Source: Streptomyces sp. NBC_00250
Lineage (GTDB): Bacteria > Actinomycetota > Actinomycetes > Streptomycetales > Streptomycetaceae
Direction: 5' to 3'
Length of the DNA: 64,000 nucleotides
Assembly (NCBI RefSeq): GCF_036192275.1
Contig: NZ_CP108088.1
Coordinates: 4,527,501-4,591,500 of the forward strand
This document shows positions 33,444 through 41,626 of this stretch, one piece after another. Position 1 is the first letter of the stretch; every line of letters begins with the position of its first letter. A program made the translations under genes and the position numbers. Under the pieces are notes generated by a model that was not told where the DNA came from, ran no database searches, and saw only the letters and a program-made list of their open reading frames with translations.

Positions 33444-34442
33444 TCAGAGGTCCGCGGACGGTTTCACGTGAAACAACGCGGCGCCGTTCTCGTACAGGAC
33501 GCCGCGGAGCCAGTCATCCCCGAGCCCGAGGCGTTCGAGGGCCTGGAGCTGGTGCACGTACGGATACGGGATGTTCGGGAAGTCGGAGCCGAGGAGGATC
33601 CGGTCGCCGACGTCCACGAGCCGCTTGAGCTCCGCCTCGGGGAACGGCGCCAGTCGCTCGCTGAAGTCGGTGAAGGCCATGGTGGTGTCCAGGTGGACCC
33701 CCTCGTACCGCTGGGCGAGATCGAGGAAGTCGCCGTACTCGGGCATCCCCATATGGGCGACGATCACGCGCAGCCTGGGGTGCCGTGCGAGCAGCCGCGC
33801 CATGGGCCCGGGTCCGGTGAAGTTGCCCGGAGTGGGCCCGGAGCCGCAGTGGACCACGACGGGGGTGCCGCTGTCGGCGAGGGCTCCCCAGACCCCGTCC
33901 AGCGCGGGGTCGTTCGGGTCGAAGCCGCCGACCTGAAGGTGCACCTTGAAGACGCGGGCTCCGGCGGCGAGCGCCTCCTGGACGTACCGGTCGACGCCCG
34001 GCTCGGGGAAGAAGGTCGAGGTGTGCAGACAGTCGGGGGTGCGGGCGGCGAAGTCGGCGGCCCAGGAGTTCAGCCAGGCGCCCATCCCGGGCTTGTGGGG
34101 GTAGAGCATCGCGGTGAAGGCGACCGCCCCGAAGCCGCGCAGGAGCGCGAGCCGGCGCTCCTCCTCCTCGCGGTAGGTGATGGGCCACTCCATGCCGGTC
34201 AGCGGGCCGACGGCGTCGAAGTAGGCCCAGACCTTGTCGAGGACGTTCTGCGGCATGAAGTGCGTGTGCACATCGACGAGCCCGGGAATGCCGAGCCGCT
34301 CGACGAGGGCCCGGATGTCGTCGGCCTCGCGGCGCTCACCACTCGCGCGGTTCTCGCGGTGGTCTCGGCTCTCGTGGCTCTCGCTACTCGCGCGGTGCTC
34401 GCGGTGCTCTCGGCTCTCATGGCTCTCGCTACTCGCGCTCAA
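33444..34442 (-). CDS. Amidohydrolase (PF04909-type) with repeat N-terminus
   Basis: Metal-dependent TIM-barrel hydrolase or decarboxylase of 332 residues. Metal ligands are in GLVDVHTHFMP (HxH, about 64), VVVHCGSGP and VIVAHMGMPEY, with the acid in ILLGSDFPNIPYP. I chose TTG 34442: GGAG lies 8 nt upstream and no ATG or GTG is available in frame before the barrel. This start overlaps the ABM gene by 14 bp. Residues about 3-35 are two 15-residue copies of SSESHESREHREHRA, highly charged and probably disordered. Pairing with an ABM-fold protein suggests aromatic or quinone metabolism; the substrate is unknown. Confidence 0.85.
   Translation of the reverse strand: MSASSESHESREHREHRASSESHESRDHRENRASGERREADDIRALVERLGIPGLVDVHTHFMPQNVLDKVWAYFDAVGPLTGMEWPITYREEEERRLALLRGFGAVAFTAMLYPHKPGMGAWLNSWAADFAARTPDCLHTSTFFPEPGVDRYVQEALAAGARVFKVHLQVGGFDPNDPALDGVWGALADSGTPVVVHCGSGPTPGNFTGPGPMARLLARHPRLRVIVAHMGMPEYGDFLDLAQRYEGVHLDTTMAFTDFSERLAPFPEAELKRLVDVGDRILLGSDFPNIPYPYVHQLQALERLGLGDDWLRGVLYENGAALFHVKPSADL
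34341..34430 (-). repeat. Two 45-bp tandem repeats at amidohydrolase N-terminus
   Basis: Units 34341-34385 and 34386-34430, both starting ACTCGCGCGG on the plus strand, with a third partial copy (ACTCGCGCT) at 34431. The period is a multiple of three, so the frame is kept. The repeat ends at the ABM stop codon. Confidence 0.85.
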
Positions 34443-34764
34443 AGCTGTAACTCCGTTCGACCTTGCCGATGTGGACGCTGTAGCTGTCGTACCAGTGCTC
34501 GCGGCCGTGGGCCTTGGCGGCCTGGTGCTCGGCGTGCAGACGCCAGGCGTCGAGCGCCTCCAGGTCCCGGAAGTAGGCCACGGTGATGCCGATGCCGCCG
34601 GGAGTGCGGGCGGACTCATGGCCGAGGAAGCCGGGCATCTCTCTGGCGAGTTCGTCCATCCGTGCGGCCGTCTCGGCATAGCCCTCGGGGGCGTCTGGCC
34701 GGATCGAAGTGAACACAGCGGTGTAGTAGGGCGGTTCGAGGTCCGCCACCAGCTCGGGGGTCAT
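34429..34764 (-). CDS. Antibiotic-biosynthesis-monooxygenase (ABM) fold protein
   Basis: Protein of 111 residues with a dimeric ferredoxin-like barrel: YYTAVFTSIRPDAPEGYAET, MPGFLGHESARTPGGIGITV and YFRDLEALDAWRLHAEHQAA are typical of the ABM and DUF3291-like group with a conserved His/Trp core. ATG 34764 is preceded by GAGGGTG; GTG 34800 would add 12 residues. It is coupled by overlap to the amidohydrolase. Members oxidise polycyclic aromatics or bind haem; the present function is not deducible. Confidence 0.83.
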   Translation of the reverse strand: MTPELVADLEPPYYTAVFTSIRPDAPEGYAETAARMDELAREMPGFLGHESARTPGGIGITVAYFRDLEALDAWRLHAEHQAAKAHGREHWYDSYSVHIGKVERSYSFERE

Positions 34765-34860
34765 GTGATCACCCTCGCCGGGCCGGTGGGGGATGTCCAC
34801 GGCGCCCGGGCAACAGGATCCAAGACTTTACGAAGGGACCGCTGCGGTGGGGCGGCCCCC

Positions 34861-35730
34861 TCAGAACAGCTCGCCCTGGGTGCTCGGGTCGACGGCGGAC
34901 ACCGCTTCCGACACCGGCACGGACAAGGCCTCGCCCTCCTTTGCCGCCTGGAGCACCCAGCCGCCCATCAGCCGGGTGTCGAGGGCGAGACAGCGTCCGC
35001 CCGGGTCGAGGAGGTGCAGATCGGGCCCGGCGGCGGCGAGCAGCCGCCCGCTGACGACACCCCCGTCGACCAGCTCCGTGACCGTGCCGGCGAGCGGCGG
35101 CAGCCCGTCGAGACCGAAGGCCGGGGCGTGGTCACGCGGGGCGAACTCCAGCGGCTCCAGGGTCTCCGTCCAGCCGCCCACCTCCCGTGCCCGCCGGTGC
35201 AGCTCCCCGACCTCCCGGGCCCGTTCCGAGGCGGCCGGCAGCGCGTGCCGGCCGGCCCGCTTCCGCTCGTACGCCACGCGGTCGGGGATCCCGAGCGCCT
35301 GCCGCAGCACCTCCTCGGTCCGCCGGGCGGCCATCAGCGGCCCCCGCCCGAGCCAGCTGAACGTGACGGCGCCCTGTTCGAGGAGCCGGGCCTCGCCGCG
35401 GGCCTCGGCGGTGATCCCCACCTTGGTCATACCGGGCCCGAACCAGGCCAGGTACACACGGTAAGGCTGCGGGTCGTCCAGGAAGGTGTCGGCGGCCACG
35501 GAGTGCGCCCGGTCGAGCCGCGCGCACTCCGCGCACCGCCCACCGGTGGCCCGGCCCGGCACGACGGCCTCCAGGGGACAGGGGTTCCCCCGGGCCCCGG
35601 GACACCGCCGCTCCCCCACGGCCCGGAAGGCGAGCCCCTGCCCGTACGCGAGGGCGCTGACCCTCCCGCCCCGCCACCGCAGCCCGGGCACGCCCCCGCT
35701 CCAGGTGATCCCCCGACACTGCCACTCCAC
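34861..35730 (-). CDS. DUF2797 protein (GIY-YIG-like fold suspected)
   Basis: Protein of 289 residues matching the DUF2797 family. A cysteine cluster (RRCPGARGNPCP, then RCAECARLDRAHS) probably binds zinc. YRVYLAWFGPGMTKVGITA resembles the GIY-YIG core strand pair, followed by Arg residues (RGEARLLEQGA) and a downstream AARRTEEVLRQALG helix. The C-terminal 90 residues form an extra domain. It lies on the minus strand, ending 97 bp before the ABM gene start, and begins 26 bp from a divergent small gene. Nuclease activity is speculative. Confidence 0.8.
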   Translation of the reverse strand: MEWQCRGITWSGGVPGLRWRGGRVSALAYGQGLAFRAVGERRCPGARGNPCPLEAVVPGRATGGRCAECARLDRAHSVAADTFLDDPQPYRVYLAWFGPGMTKVGITAEARGEARLLEQGAVTFSWLGRGPLMAARRTEEVLRQALGIPDRVAYERKRAGRHALPAASERAREVGELHRRAREVGGWTETLEPLEFAPRDHAPAFGLDGLPPLAGTVTELVDGGVVSGRLLAAAGPDLHLLDPGGRCLALDTRLMGGWVLQAAKEGEALSVPVSEAVSAVDPSTQGELF

Positions 35731-35755
35731 GCCCGCGCCTCCCTATGCTCCGTGG

Positions 35756-36151
35756 ATGCCCAGTCTCCGACACATCCGGTTCCAGTCGCCTGCCCCGGGC
35801 CCCCGGGGCAATCACCCCGGAGTGTTCGGCCTGACCAACCTGCTGGCCCGGGAGGGCAGGCTGACTCCCGAGGAGTGGGCGATCTGGCGCTCCTCGAACG
35901 ACTGGTACGACGCCCGTTTCCCGAACCCGACCGCGGTCGACCCGACGGTCTACGACCCGGAGCTGAACCCGGGCGCGGCCGCCTGGTTCCGGCCGACGGC
36001 CACCGAGGCACTGGCCAGGGTCGACCCGTACCTGCGGATCCTGCGGGACCACGGAGTGCCCTGCGTCCGCCTGGAGTCGGCCGACCCGGGCCGGGTCGTC
36101 TACACGGACGCGTACCAGATCGTCGTCGTGCCGGCTCAGGGCAGGACGTAG
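35756..36151 (+). CDS. Conserved hypothetical protein
   Basis: Protein of 131 residues with no recognised domain. It has an N-terminal GNHPGVFGLTNLLAREGRLT segment, a WRSSNDWYDARFPNP aromatic cluster and a C-terminal RVVYTDAYQIVVVPAQ strand pair. The composition is normal for the genome. It is divergent from the DUF2797 gene (25-bp gap) and its 3' end overlaps the convergent BRO-N gene by 16 bp. It may be a small globular cytoplasmic protein; the function is unknown. Confidence 0.7.
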   Translation: MPSLRHIRFQSPAPGPRGNHPGVFGLTNLLAREGRLTPEEWAIWRSSNDWYDARFPNPTAVDPTVYDPELNPGAAAWFRPTATEALARVDPYLRILRDHGVPCVRLESADPGRVVYTDAYQIVVVPAQGRT

Positions 36152-36960
36152 ATCCGCGCCCCGTCGGCGTCGGGCCCCCCGACCTCCCGCATGCAGCCGC
36201 GCTCGATGAGGAGGCGTACGCAGTCCCGGACGCGCTCGCCGGAGAGACCGGTGCGCCGGGTGACGTCCTGGGCCCGGTAGCGGACGCCGCCGCGGACCAG
36301 GCCGGGGGCGAGACAGCTCGCGACCGTGCGCACGTCCCCGGTGATGGCCCAGGACTCGACGAGCTCCTGCGGGGTGAGGGCTACGGCGGCGCCGGTGCGC
36401 TGGCGCGGCACGGAGAGCCGCTCAAGGGAGTCGGCGACCCTTGAGAGACTCCGCCGGGTCTCACGGAGCAGCTCCGCGTACTCGGTGTGCTCGGCGTACG
36501 CCGCGTCCCGCTCGTCGAACTGCCCGTCGAGGCGTACGAGGACGTCGACGAGCTCCTGCGGCAGGACGAACCCGGCGTGCACGGGGGAGGGTTCGAGCCC
36601 GTACCCCCCGTACCGCTGGATCGCCGCTATGACCTCGGCCGTCCACGCCCGGAACGGGCCGGCCTCCGGTCTCCGGCAGGCCCCGACGAGCTGGACGAGC
36701 CCCTGCAGGCTCACCATCCGCGTCGCCGCCCTGATCCCGCACCGCCCGAGGAACTCCTCACCCCCGGCGAGCTCCCGCGCGGACGCCAGGCACGTCCCGG
36801 GCAGGTCCACGGTCCGCAGCGCCTCCCGCGTCCCCGCGTACCCCAGCCGCTTCGCCACGTCCACGACGGGGAACCAGTGGGTCCCGTCCCGGGCGGTCAG
36901 GCGCCGCAGGGGCGCACCCGTGGCGGCGTACACCAAGTCATCGATGTCGATCGCGTCCAT
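36136..36960 (-). CDS. BRO-N domain regulator (phage antirepressor-like)
   Basis: Protein of 274 residues. The N-terminal BRO domain (about 10-115) has VVDVAKRLGYAGTREALRTV, ATRMVSLQGLVQLVGACRRP and FRAWTAEVIAAIQRYGGYGL, as in phage antirepressors. A coiled middle is followed by a C-terminal winged-helix-like part (GVRYRAQDVTRRTGLSGERV). Such chromosomal copies are common in Streptomyces and are not proof of a prophage; no other phage genes are nearby. It overlaps the preceding gene at the 3' end. Confidence 0.83.
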   Translation of the reverse strand: MDAIDIDDLVYAATGAPLRRLTARDGTHWFPVVDVAKRLGYAGTREALRTVDLPGTCLASARELAGGEEFLGRCGIRAATRMVSLQGLVQLVGACRRPEAGPFRAWTAEVIAAIQRYGGYGLEPSPVHAGFVLPQELVDVLVRLDGQFDERDAAYAEHTEYAELLRETRRSLSRVADSLERLSVPRQRTGAAVALTPQELVESWAITGDVRTVASCLAPGLVRGGVRYRAQDVTRRTGLSGERVRDCVRLLIERGCMREVGGPDADGARIYVLP

Positions 36961-37036
36961 CGATCATCACCTCCGCCTCGCAAGCTAGGACGAAGGCATA
37001 TTCAACTGACATGCAAATAAGACAGGTTCACCCAAA

Positions 37037-37078
37037 AGGGGAGGGATTCCCGGGTATGACCCCGAAAATCCCTCCCCT
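37037..37078 (-). terminator. Terminator for PH-domain gene
   Basis: AGGGGAGGGATT and AATCCCTCCCCT are perfect 12-bp arms around an 18-nt loop, 25 bp beyond the PH-domain stop codon and between two genes on the same strand. Confidence 0.75.
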
Positions 37079-37102
37079 ACGCCTATGGCGGTGCCCCGCT
37101 GC

Positions 37103-37468
37103 CTACCGGGCGACGAACTGCGTGAGGATCGCCTGCACCTCGTAGATGTCGACACCCTTGGTGAAGGTCTTCTGGACCGGCAGCTGGCTGCCCGAGATCC
37201 AGATCTTCAGCTCGGCGTCCAGGTCGAAGGTGCCGGCGGTCTCGACCGCGAAGTGCGTGATGCTCTTGTACGGGATCGAGTGGTACTCGACCTTCTTGCC
37301 GGTGATGCCCTGCTTGTCGACCAGCACGAGCCGCCGGTCGGTGAAGAAGATCGTGTCGCGGATCAGCAGGTACGCGGCGTGCACCTGCTCCCCCTGCCCG
37401 AGCAGCCGCGCGTAGTCCTGCTGCGCCTGCGCCGGATCAATCGCGTGCGCGTTTCCGAAGAGCGCCAT
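37103..37468 (-). CDS. Bacterial PH-domain protein (YvbH-like)
   Basis: Protein of 121 residues occupied by a single bacterial pleckstrin-homology domain: DTIFFTDRRLVLVDKQGITG, KKVEYHSIPYKSITHFAVET and DAELKIWISGSQLPVQKTF form the beta barrel, and VDIYEVQAILTQFVAR the closing helix. It is typical of the YvbH-like family, which forms soluble oligomers of unknown role. The ATG is 37468. It stands alone, with a strong terminator after it. Confidence 0.9.
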   Translation of the reverse strand: MALFGNAHAIDPAQAQQDYARLLGQGEQVHAAYLLIRDTIFFTDRRLVLVDKQGITGKKVEYHSIPYKSITHFAVETAGTFDLDAELKIWISGSQLPVQKTFTKGVDIYEVQAILTQFVAR

Positions 37469-37656
37469 GCCCCAACCCCCACCGTCGAATGAAAAGAACG
37501 ATCATCCGACCCTAACCCCCCGACCCGCCAACACCGAAGGCCCCCGGACCACCCCGAACCCCCACCTCACCGGCTACGGCTCGCCAGGAGCCACCGCCGG
37601 CAGCCCCTGCGTCGGGTCGGGACGCAGAACACTTCCCCGAAGAAGGAAATTCAACG

Positions 37657-38241
37657 CTATTCGAGCGCAGGCACGCCGTTTCTATCGAATACAACGGTAA
37701 ACGTTGCGCCATCTTCTGCAACCAGCTCCCCCTTCCCCTCATATTCGTTCACGGTTCCGTCCGAGTATGTAATGACAATTCTGACGGTATAGTTCACCGC
37801 CAGGTCGGACACAGCCTTGTCAAAATAAAAGACGTCTGCTGCACTGGAATCATCTTTGTCCATAGTCAGAACCACGGGATCAGATCCAGCGATAACTATC
37901 TCGTCCCGCTCTTCGACAACCCCCTCCTCGTCAAACAGAGTACTCGCGAAATTTACCGCGATTTGGGAACTCGGCGCATCTGTCGAAGACACGGATGTCA
38001 CAGGAGTCGTAGGAGTCGTTTTCGGTTCCGACTTCGACTGTGCCACGTAGATGAATCCGAAAATGGCCAGGATGTAGGTCACGATGCTGACAGCCAGGAT
38101 GGCGGCCCTGGGGAGGCGTCCGATGCTCCCTTCCAGGGTGATGTGGAACTGGGACGACCCCATGCTCGCCCCGCGTCCCACGATCCCTATCAGGAGAAGG
38201 AATGTCGCGATGACAAGGGTGACGATCGGGAAGAATTCCAT
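37657..38241 (-). CDS. Two-TM membrane protein of lower-GC island
   Basis: Protein of 194 residues. TM1 is FFPIVTLVIATFLLLIGIVG (about 3-22), TM2 about 50-72 (AILAVSIVTYILAIFGFIYV); an outer domain of about 115 residues follows, acidic and beta-rich (FVYFDK-like strands, VNYTVRIVITYSDGTVNEYE). ATG 38241 has AGAGGGG 7 nt upstream; a start at 38262 is less likely. GC content and the use of A/T-ending codons differ clearly from neighbours, suggesting transfer. No family is recognised. Confidence 0.72.
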   Translation of the reverse strand: MEFFPIVTLVIATFLLLIGIVGRGASMGSSQFHITLEGSIGRLPRAAILAVSIVTYILAIFGFIYVAQSKSEPKTTPTTPVTSVSSTDAPSSQIAVNFASTLFDEEGVVEERDEIVIAGSDPVVLTMDKDDSSAADVFYFDKAVSDLAVNYTVRIVITYSDGTVNEYEGKGELVAEDGATFTVVFDRNGVPALE

Positions 38242-38691
38242 TCCAGTGCCCCTCTGTAGCAACCGCCGCAGACCTCAGGGCAGGCGCTTATCAGTAGCGC
38301 GCAAGAGTGATTCACCTGAAGGAGGCCACGAGGAATGCGCCTAGGGCGCGTTTCGGCCGGGCGCGACAAGGGCGCCGATGACTTGGGGCCCGGCCAGCTG
38401 CCTTGATCTCCGATACCAGAGCCCTCTCCCCACTACCACCATGCGCTCGCCGGATGCGTCTCGCAAATGGAAGCGGCAGCTGAACTGCCGGGTCGTGGAG
38501 CGGCTTTGGCGGGGTCGCCATGGGGCGAGCATTCACATGGCAATCGGCCGCGGGAAGCTTCCGGGCTCGGAACGGAACTCGTGCTCCAAGGTCTTCAGGG
38601 CTTGGTCCACGGCGGACACCTCGCGTGGTTGTGCCGTCAACTTCAGGGGAAGAGTCCTCCGTTCACAGCGCGGAGGTCGAGCTTTTCGCGC
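38242..38691. other. No supported gene; possible sORFs
   Basis: About 450 bp without a gene I can support. Short minus-strand frames exist (for example 38341-38532) but lack recognisable domains and good ribosome sites. GGAGGA at about 38660 (minus strand) precedes a short frame ending near 38555. The stretch may hold decayed genes. Confidence 0.3.
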
Positions 38692-39351
38692 TCAGGCCCA
38701 GGAAGAGGCCTGTGAAGCGGTACCGACGTCGAGGGAGTAGTCCACCGCGACCGCGAGATCGCCGGACTCACCGCGGATCGTCAGGACGTGCGGCCCGGGT
38801 TCAAGCGGTGGCAGCTGGACCCACAGGCCACATCCCGTGCCGAAGGTGCGTCCGTCTGTTCCGGTGACGGGGTTGTCGGCGACACCCAGCACCGAGATCC
38901 GCTCCCCGGGGTGCTCCTCCGAGTCGATCCTCTTGCCGTCCAGCGTCGCGGACCCCTTGGCCGCACTCATGAAGCCCTCGCAGGACGACGGGTCCGCGAC
39001 GAGGTTCACCAGGGGGAAGGCGAGAGGCACTCCGTCAGGGACGGTGCACGTTCGCTTGACCCGATCGCCGAAAGAGCCCGCGAGGAACCACACGTCCTTC
39101 GCCTGATTGCGCGCGCATGCGCTTCCGTCCTGATCGACAACGGGGTTCGTCCGCTCGGGTTCGGACGCCGCCCACGTCCACCACCTGCTCTGCAGATCCC
39201 GGGAAGAGAGACCCCTCGCCGCCGGGGGCGACGCCGAGGAGGGCGCCGCTGTGCGCTCACCTGTCCCGGGGCCCGCGGTCCCTGCCCCACATCCCACCGA
39301 CACGGACAGCACCACGGCCGTCAGCGCCGCTCTGCCCACCTTGATCTTCAT
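38692..39351 (-). CDS. Putative lipoprotein of unknown family
   Basis: Protein of 219 residues. The signal KIKVGRAALTAVVLSVSVGC has a lipobox ending at Cys about 21. The mature domain contains SSRDLQSRWWTWAASEPERT, four further cysteines (SACARN, RTCTVPDG, PSSCEGF, GTGCGLW) and a C-terminal beta part (HVLTIRGESGDLAVAVDYSL). I chose ATG 39351; the upstream frame extension lacks any signal. It resembles secreted Streptomyces proteins annotated as hypothetical. It lies in the accessory region with no operon partner. Confidence 0.72.
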   Translation of the reverse strand: MKIKVGRAALTAVVLSVSVGCGAGTAGPGTGERTAAPSSASPPAARGLSSRDLQSRWWTWAASEPERTNPVVDQDGSACARNQAKDVWFLAGSFGDRVKRTCTVPDGVPLAFPLVNLVADPSSCEGFMSAAKGSATLDGKRIDSEEHPGERISVLGVADNPVTGTDGRTFGTGCGLWVQLPPLEPGPHVLTIRGESGDLAVAVDYSLDVGTASQASSWA

Positions 39352-39568
39352 GAACGCCCCTCCGCGTGTCGCACCGATCCGTCGACCCCCCGGTCGACCT
39401 GCGACATGTGCGGACACCCTAAGCCGCGACCCTCAGCGCTCGGACCTGAGCCCGTTGCCGTACTTCGCTGCTGATCAGTCGACCTGGCACGTAGACCAGG
39501 CGTAGGGCACCCGCGCGGATCCGTGGGCATCCGTCAGGGTGCGTAGTCGTTGATGCCAGGTAGTGATG

Positions 39569-39910
39569 TCAGGCTCCCGACGACCCATCAGACTGGGCCG
39601 TCGGCGGTGGCACGAAGAGGCCGATCAGCCCAGAGAGCGACGAGCTGAAGACGGTGAAGAGCATGTCCGTTTCCATCTTGTTCAGCGCCGCGTAGAGAAG
39701 GCAGCCCACGGAGCCCAGCAGGATGACACACAGCGTGCCCACGAGCATTGTCCACAGCCTGGTACCCGCCTCAGCCGGCAGCGGGACTAGGCGTCTGACT
39801 GCGGCTGCGGCCGCTGAAGCCGCCACGGCCTGCCTTACCTCAGCGGGTTGATCCTCCACGCCTCTCAGCGAATCCGCTACGGCGCGGCTGATCTCATTAC
39901 CATCGCTCAT
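39569..39910 (-). CDS. Small two-TM membrane protein
   Basis: Protein of 113 residues. The N-terminal soluble part (SDGNEISRAVADSLRGVEDQ) is followed by an Ala-rich helix and two TM segments (LWTMLVGTLCVILLGSVGCL about 55-74 and FTVFSSSLSGLIGLFVPPP about 86-104). I chose ATG 39910, which follows a lower-GC leader; the extended frame to 40003 is not conserved in composition. No family is recognised. It might be a small stress or phage-related membrane protein. Confidence 0.6.
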   Translation of the reverse strand: MSDGNEISRAVADSLRGVEDQPAEVRQAVAASAAAAAVRRLVPLPAEAGTRLWTMLVGTLCVILLGSVGCLLYAALNKMETDMLFTVFSSSLSGLIGLFVPPPTAQSDGSSGA

Positions 39911-40298
39911 GGCGTAATGAGACCCAATCCCCACTTCTCCCTCGGCTGGGCGCGCCGACAGTCTGGTGCTGGCACTCGGATAGCTGAAAGGGCCCTCGTC
40001 CACTCAGGCGAGAGTCCCTCGTCCCGTGTCAGTGGTTGGGTCGTCGGCGCCCCTGACTGCTGAGCTGAGCGGCGCCCAAACGGTCACAAAGCCTGGGTAC
40101 GCCGCGCGGCATCCCTCAGCCCCCGATCGACAGCAGGCCGGGCGGGCCTGCGGCGGCAGAGCGAATGGACGACGCTTTGGGGTTGGGGACCGACCAGGAC
40201 GAGGACGACCACGACTCGCCCTCGCCTCGTCAGTCGAACGGGCGTGAGGACCCTGAAGCGGAGTAGCGCGCCTGAGCGCGCAGTCGGACGCTGATGAC
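39911..40298. other. Intergenic, no gene seen
   Basis: About 390 bp between divergent genes with GC content below the window average. No convincing frame, tRNA or hairpin with a U-tract was found; it presumably holds promoters for both flanking genes. Confidence 0.4.
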
Positions 40299-40826
40299 AT
40301 GAACCAACCCCCATCAGGGCAAGAGCCCCGCCCAGATCCGTACCAGCAGCCGTGGGGGCAGGGTGCACAGCAACCTCACGCCGGGGCAGGCTGGCAGGCC
40401 CCGCCGGGCGGTGGCGCACCTTATGGAGCAGCACCGCCAAGGAAGAAGCGGCGAAAGTGGCCGTGGGTGCTGCTCATCCTGGTCCTGCTGGCGGCAGGCG
40501 GGTGCGTAGCCGTCATCGCGGGCATCTCCAACGAAGTGTCGAAAGAAGTCACGGTGGAGTACGCGGTCACTGGCGACGCAAGAGACGTAACCATCGCCTA
40601 TTCCTTCTGGAACGACGATGGCGTCTCGTCAAGATCCGAAACCGTCGAGAAGCTGCCGTGGCGGAAGACCCTGAAGACGAAGGGCTTCATGAAGGGTGGA
40701 TCACTGCTCATCAGTCTGAGCGGGTCAGGAGGGACGGCCACATGCTCGGTGAGCGTGGACAACGACTCGCCAAAGACAGCCACCGCCTCCGGCCCATCGG
40801 CGGCAGCCACCTGCAGCGGGTTCTGA
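40299..40826 (+). CDS. MmpS-family membrane accessory protein
   Basis: Protein of 175 residues. The N-terminal 50 residues are Gln/Pro/Gly-rich, then KKRRKWPWVLLILVLLAAGG forms one TM helix. The outer domain VTVEYAVTGDARDVTIAYSF, KLPWRKTLKTKGFMKGGSLL and TATCSVSVDN with a final TCSGF matches the MmpS fold, whose two Cys form a disulfide. MmpS proteins support MmpL exporters in mycobacteria; no mmpL is present nearby, and free-standing Streptomyces homologues are of unknown role. The ribosome site is weak. Confidence 0.82.
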   Translation: MNQPPSGQEPRPDPYQQPWGQGAQQPHAGAGWQAPPGGGAPYGAAPPRKKRRKWPWVLLILVLLAAGGCVAVIAGISNEVSKEVTVEYAVTGDARDVTIAYSFWNDDGVSSRSETVEKLPWRKTLKTKGFMKGGSLLISLSGSGGTATCSVSVDNDSPKTATASGPSAAATCSGF

Positions 40827-40878
40827 GCCGGGTACGAGCGACAGGACGACAGCACGTTGATGTCACCCGCTGATGCCA

Positions 40879-40909
40879 GAGGCCCCCTGGACGATGTCCA
40901 GGGGGCCTC
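40879..40909. terminator. Terminator between MmpS gene and tRNA-Arg
   Basis: GAGGCCCCCTGGAC and GTCCAGGGGGCCTC are perfect 14-bp arms with a GAT loop, just beyond the 3' end of the minus-strand tRNA-Arg and downstream of the MmpS gene. Confidence 0.85.
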
Positions 40910-40918
40910 TGATCTGTG

Positions 40919-40991
40919 TGCACTCGGCAGGATTCGAACCTGCAACCTTCTGATCCGTAGTCAGATGCTCTATCCGTTAAGCTACGAGTGC
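40919..40991 (-). tRNA. tRNA-Arg(ACG)
   Basis: Tract of 73 nt on the minus strand. Acceptor GCACTCG/CGAGTGC with discriminator A; anticodon stem TCTGA/TCAGA around CTACGGA gives anticodon ACG, which TadA (encoded at 16029) converts to ICG. The T arm GGTTCGAATCC is normal. Its 3' end faces the lower-GC region 37.6-40.9 kb. Confidence 0.95.
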
Positions 40992-41153
40992 TTGTTCTTT
41001 TGTCTTGCCTTCGCTCCCCGGTCTTTCGACCCGCTCGCGGCGACAGACAGAACATTACATGACTGCCGCCGCCATGTGAAATCCATTGACCCCACCCCTT
41101 GTGACCTGCGAAAACGTCGCGCAGACCAGGGATCGGACCCCCTCGGGAACGGC

Positions 41154-41184
41154 CGAAGCCCCGGCCTGTGGGGCCGGGGCTTCG
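41154..41184. terminator. Terminator after tRNA-Ser(GCT)
   Basis: CGAAGCCCCGGCC and GGCCGGGGCTTCG are perfect 13-bp arms with a 5-nt loop, 7 bp beyond the 3' end of the minus-strand tRNA. Confidence 0.85.
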
Positions 41185-41191
41185 GTAGGGG

Positions 41192-41282
41192 CGGAGGCGG
41201 AGGGATTTGAACCCTCGATGGGCTTTAAGACCCAAACCGCATTAGCAGTGCGGCGCCATAGACCGGACTAGGCGACGCCTCC
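41192..41282 (-). tRNA. tRNA-Ser(GCT)
   Basis: Class II tRNA of 91 nt on the minus strand. Acceptor GGAGGCG/CGCCTCC with discriminator G; anticodon stem CCGCA/TGCGG with loop CTGCTAA gives anticodon GCT for AGC/AGU. A long variable arm containing GGTCTTAAAGCCC is present. Confidence 0.95.
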
Positions 41283-41626
41283 ATGCACCTCGCGCATGCG
41301 CGGTGGTGCGTGCAGATGATGACACAGGCGAACCGGCTGTCACCAATCGATTCTCACCGTACTAGCCCTCCGGGGTCGAGAGCAAAGCCCAGCGCCCCCG
41401 TCGTGCCGTCCGCCGGAACCACCGGAGTCGTTACCCAGCCCCTCCCGGCCGGATCCGCCGCACGCCCGGAGCCGCCCTCCGCTCCGGAGCCGCCGCCCTG
41501 AGCCGCTCGGCGTACCCCGCTTGCGCAACGCCCCGGCGCCCGGAGCGTTAGAGGGGGCGGGGCGGGGCACGCCGTGCGCCCGCGCCTGCCCGCCGCACAC
41601 CCGCTCCCCCGTTCCTGGAGATCCGC

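Noticed and set aside
36136..36960. Prophage indicated by BRO-N gene
   Set aside because: No integrase, portal, tail or lysis genes around it; single chromosomal BRO-N copies are common.
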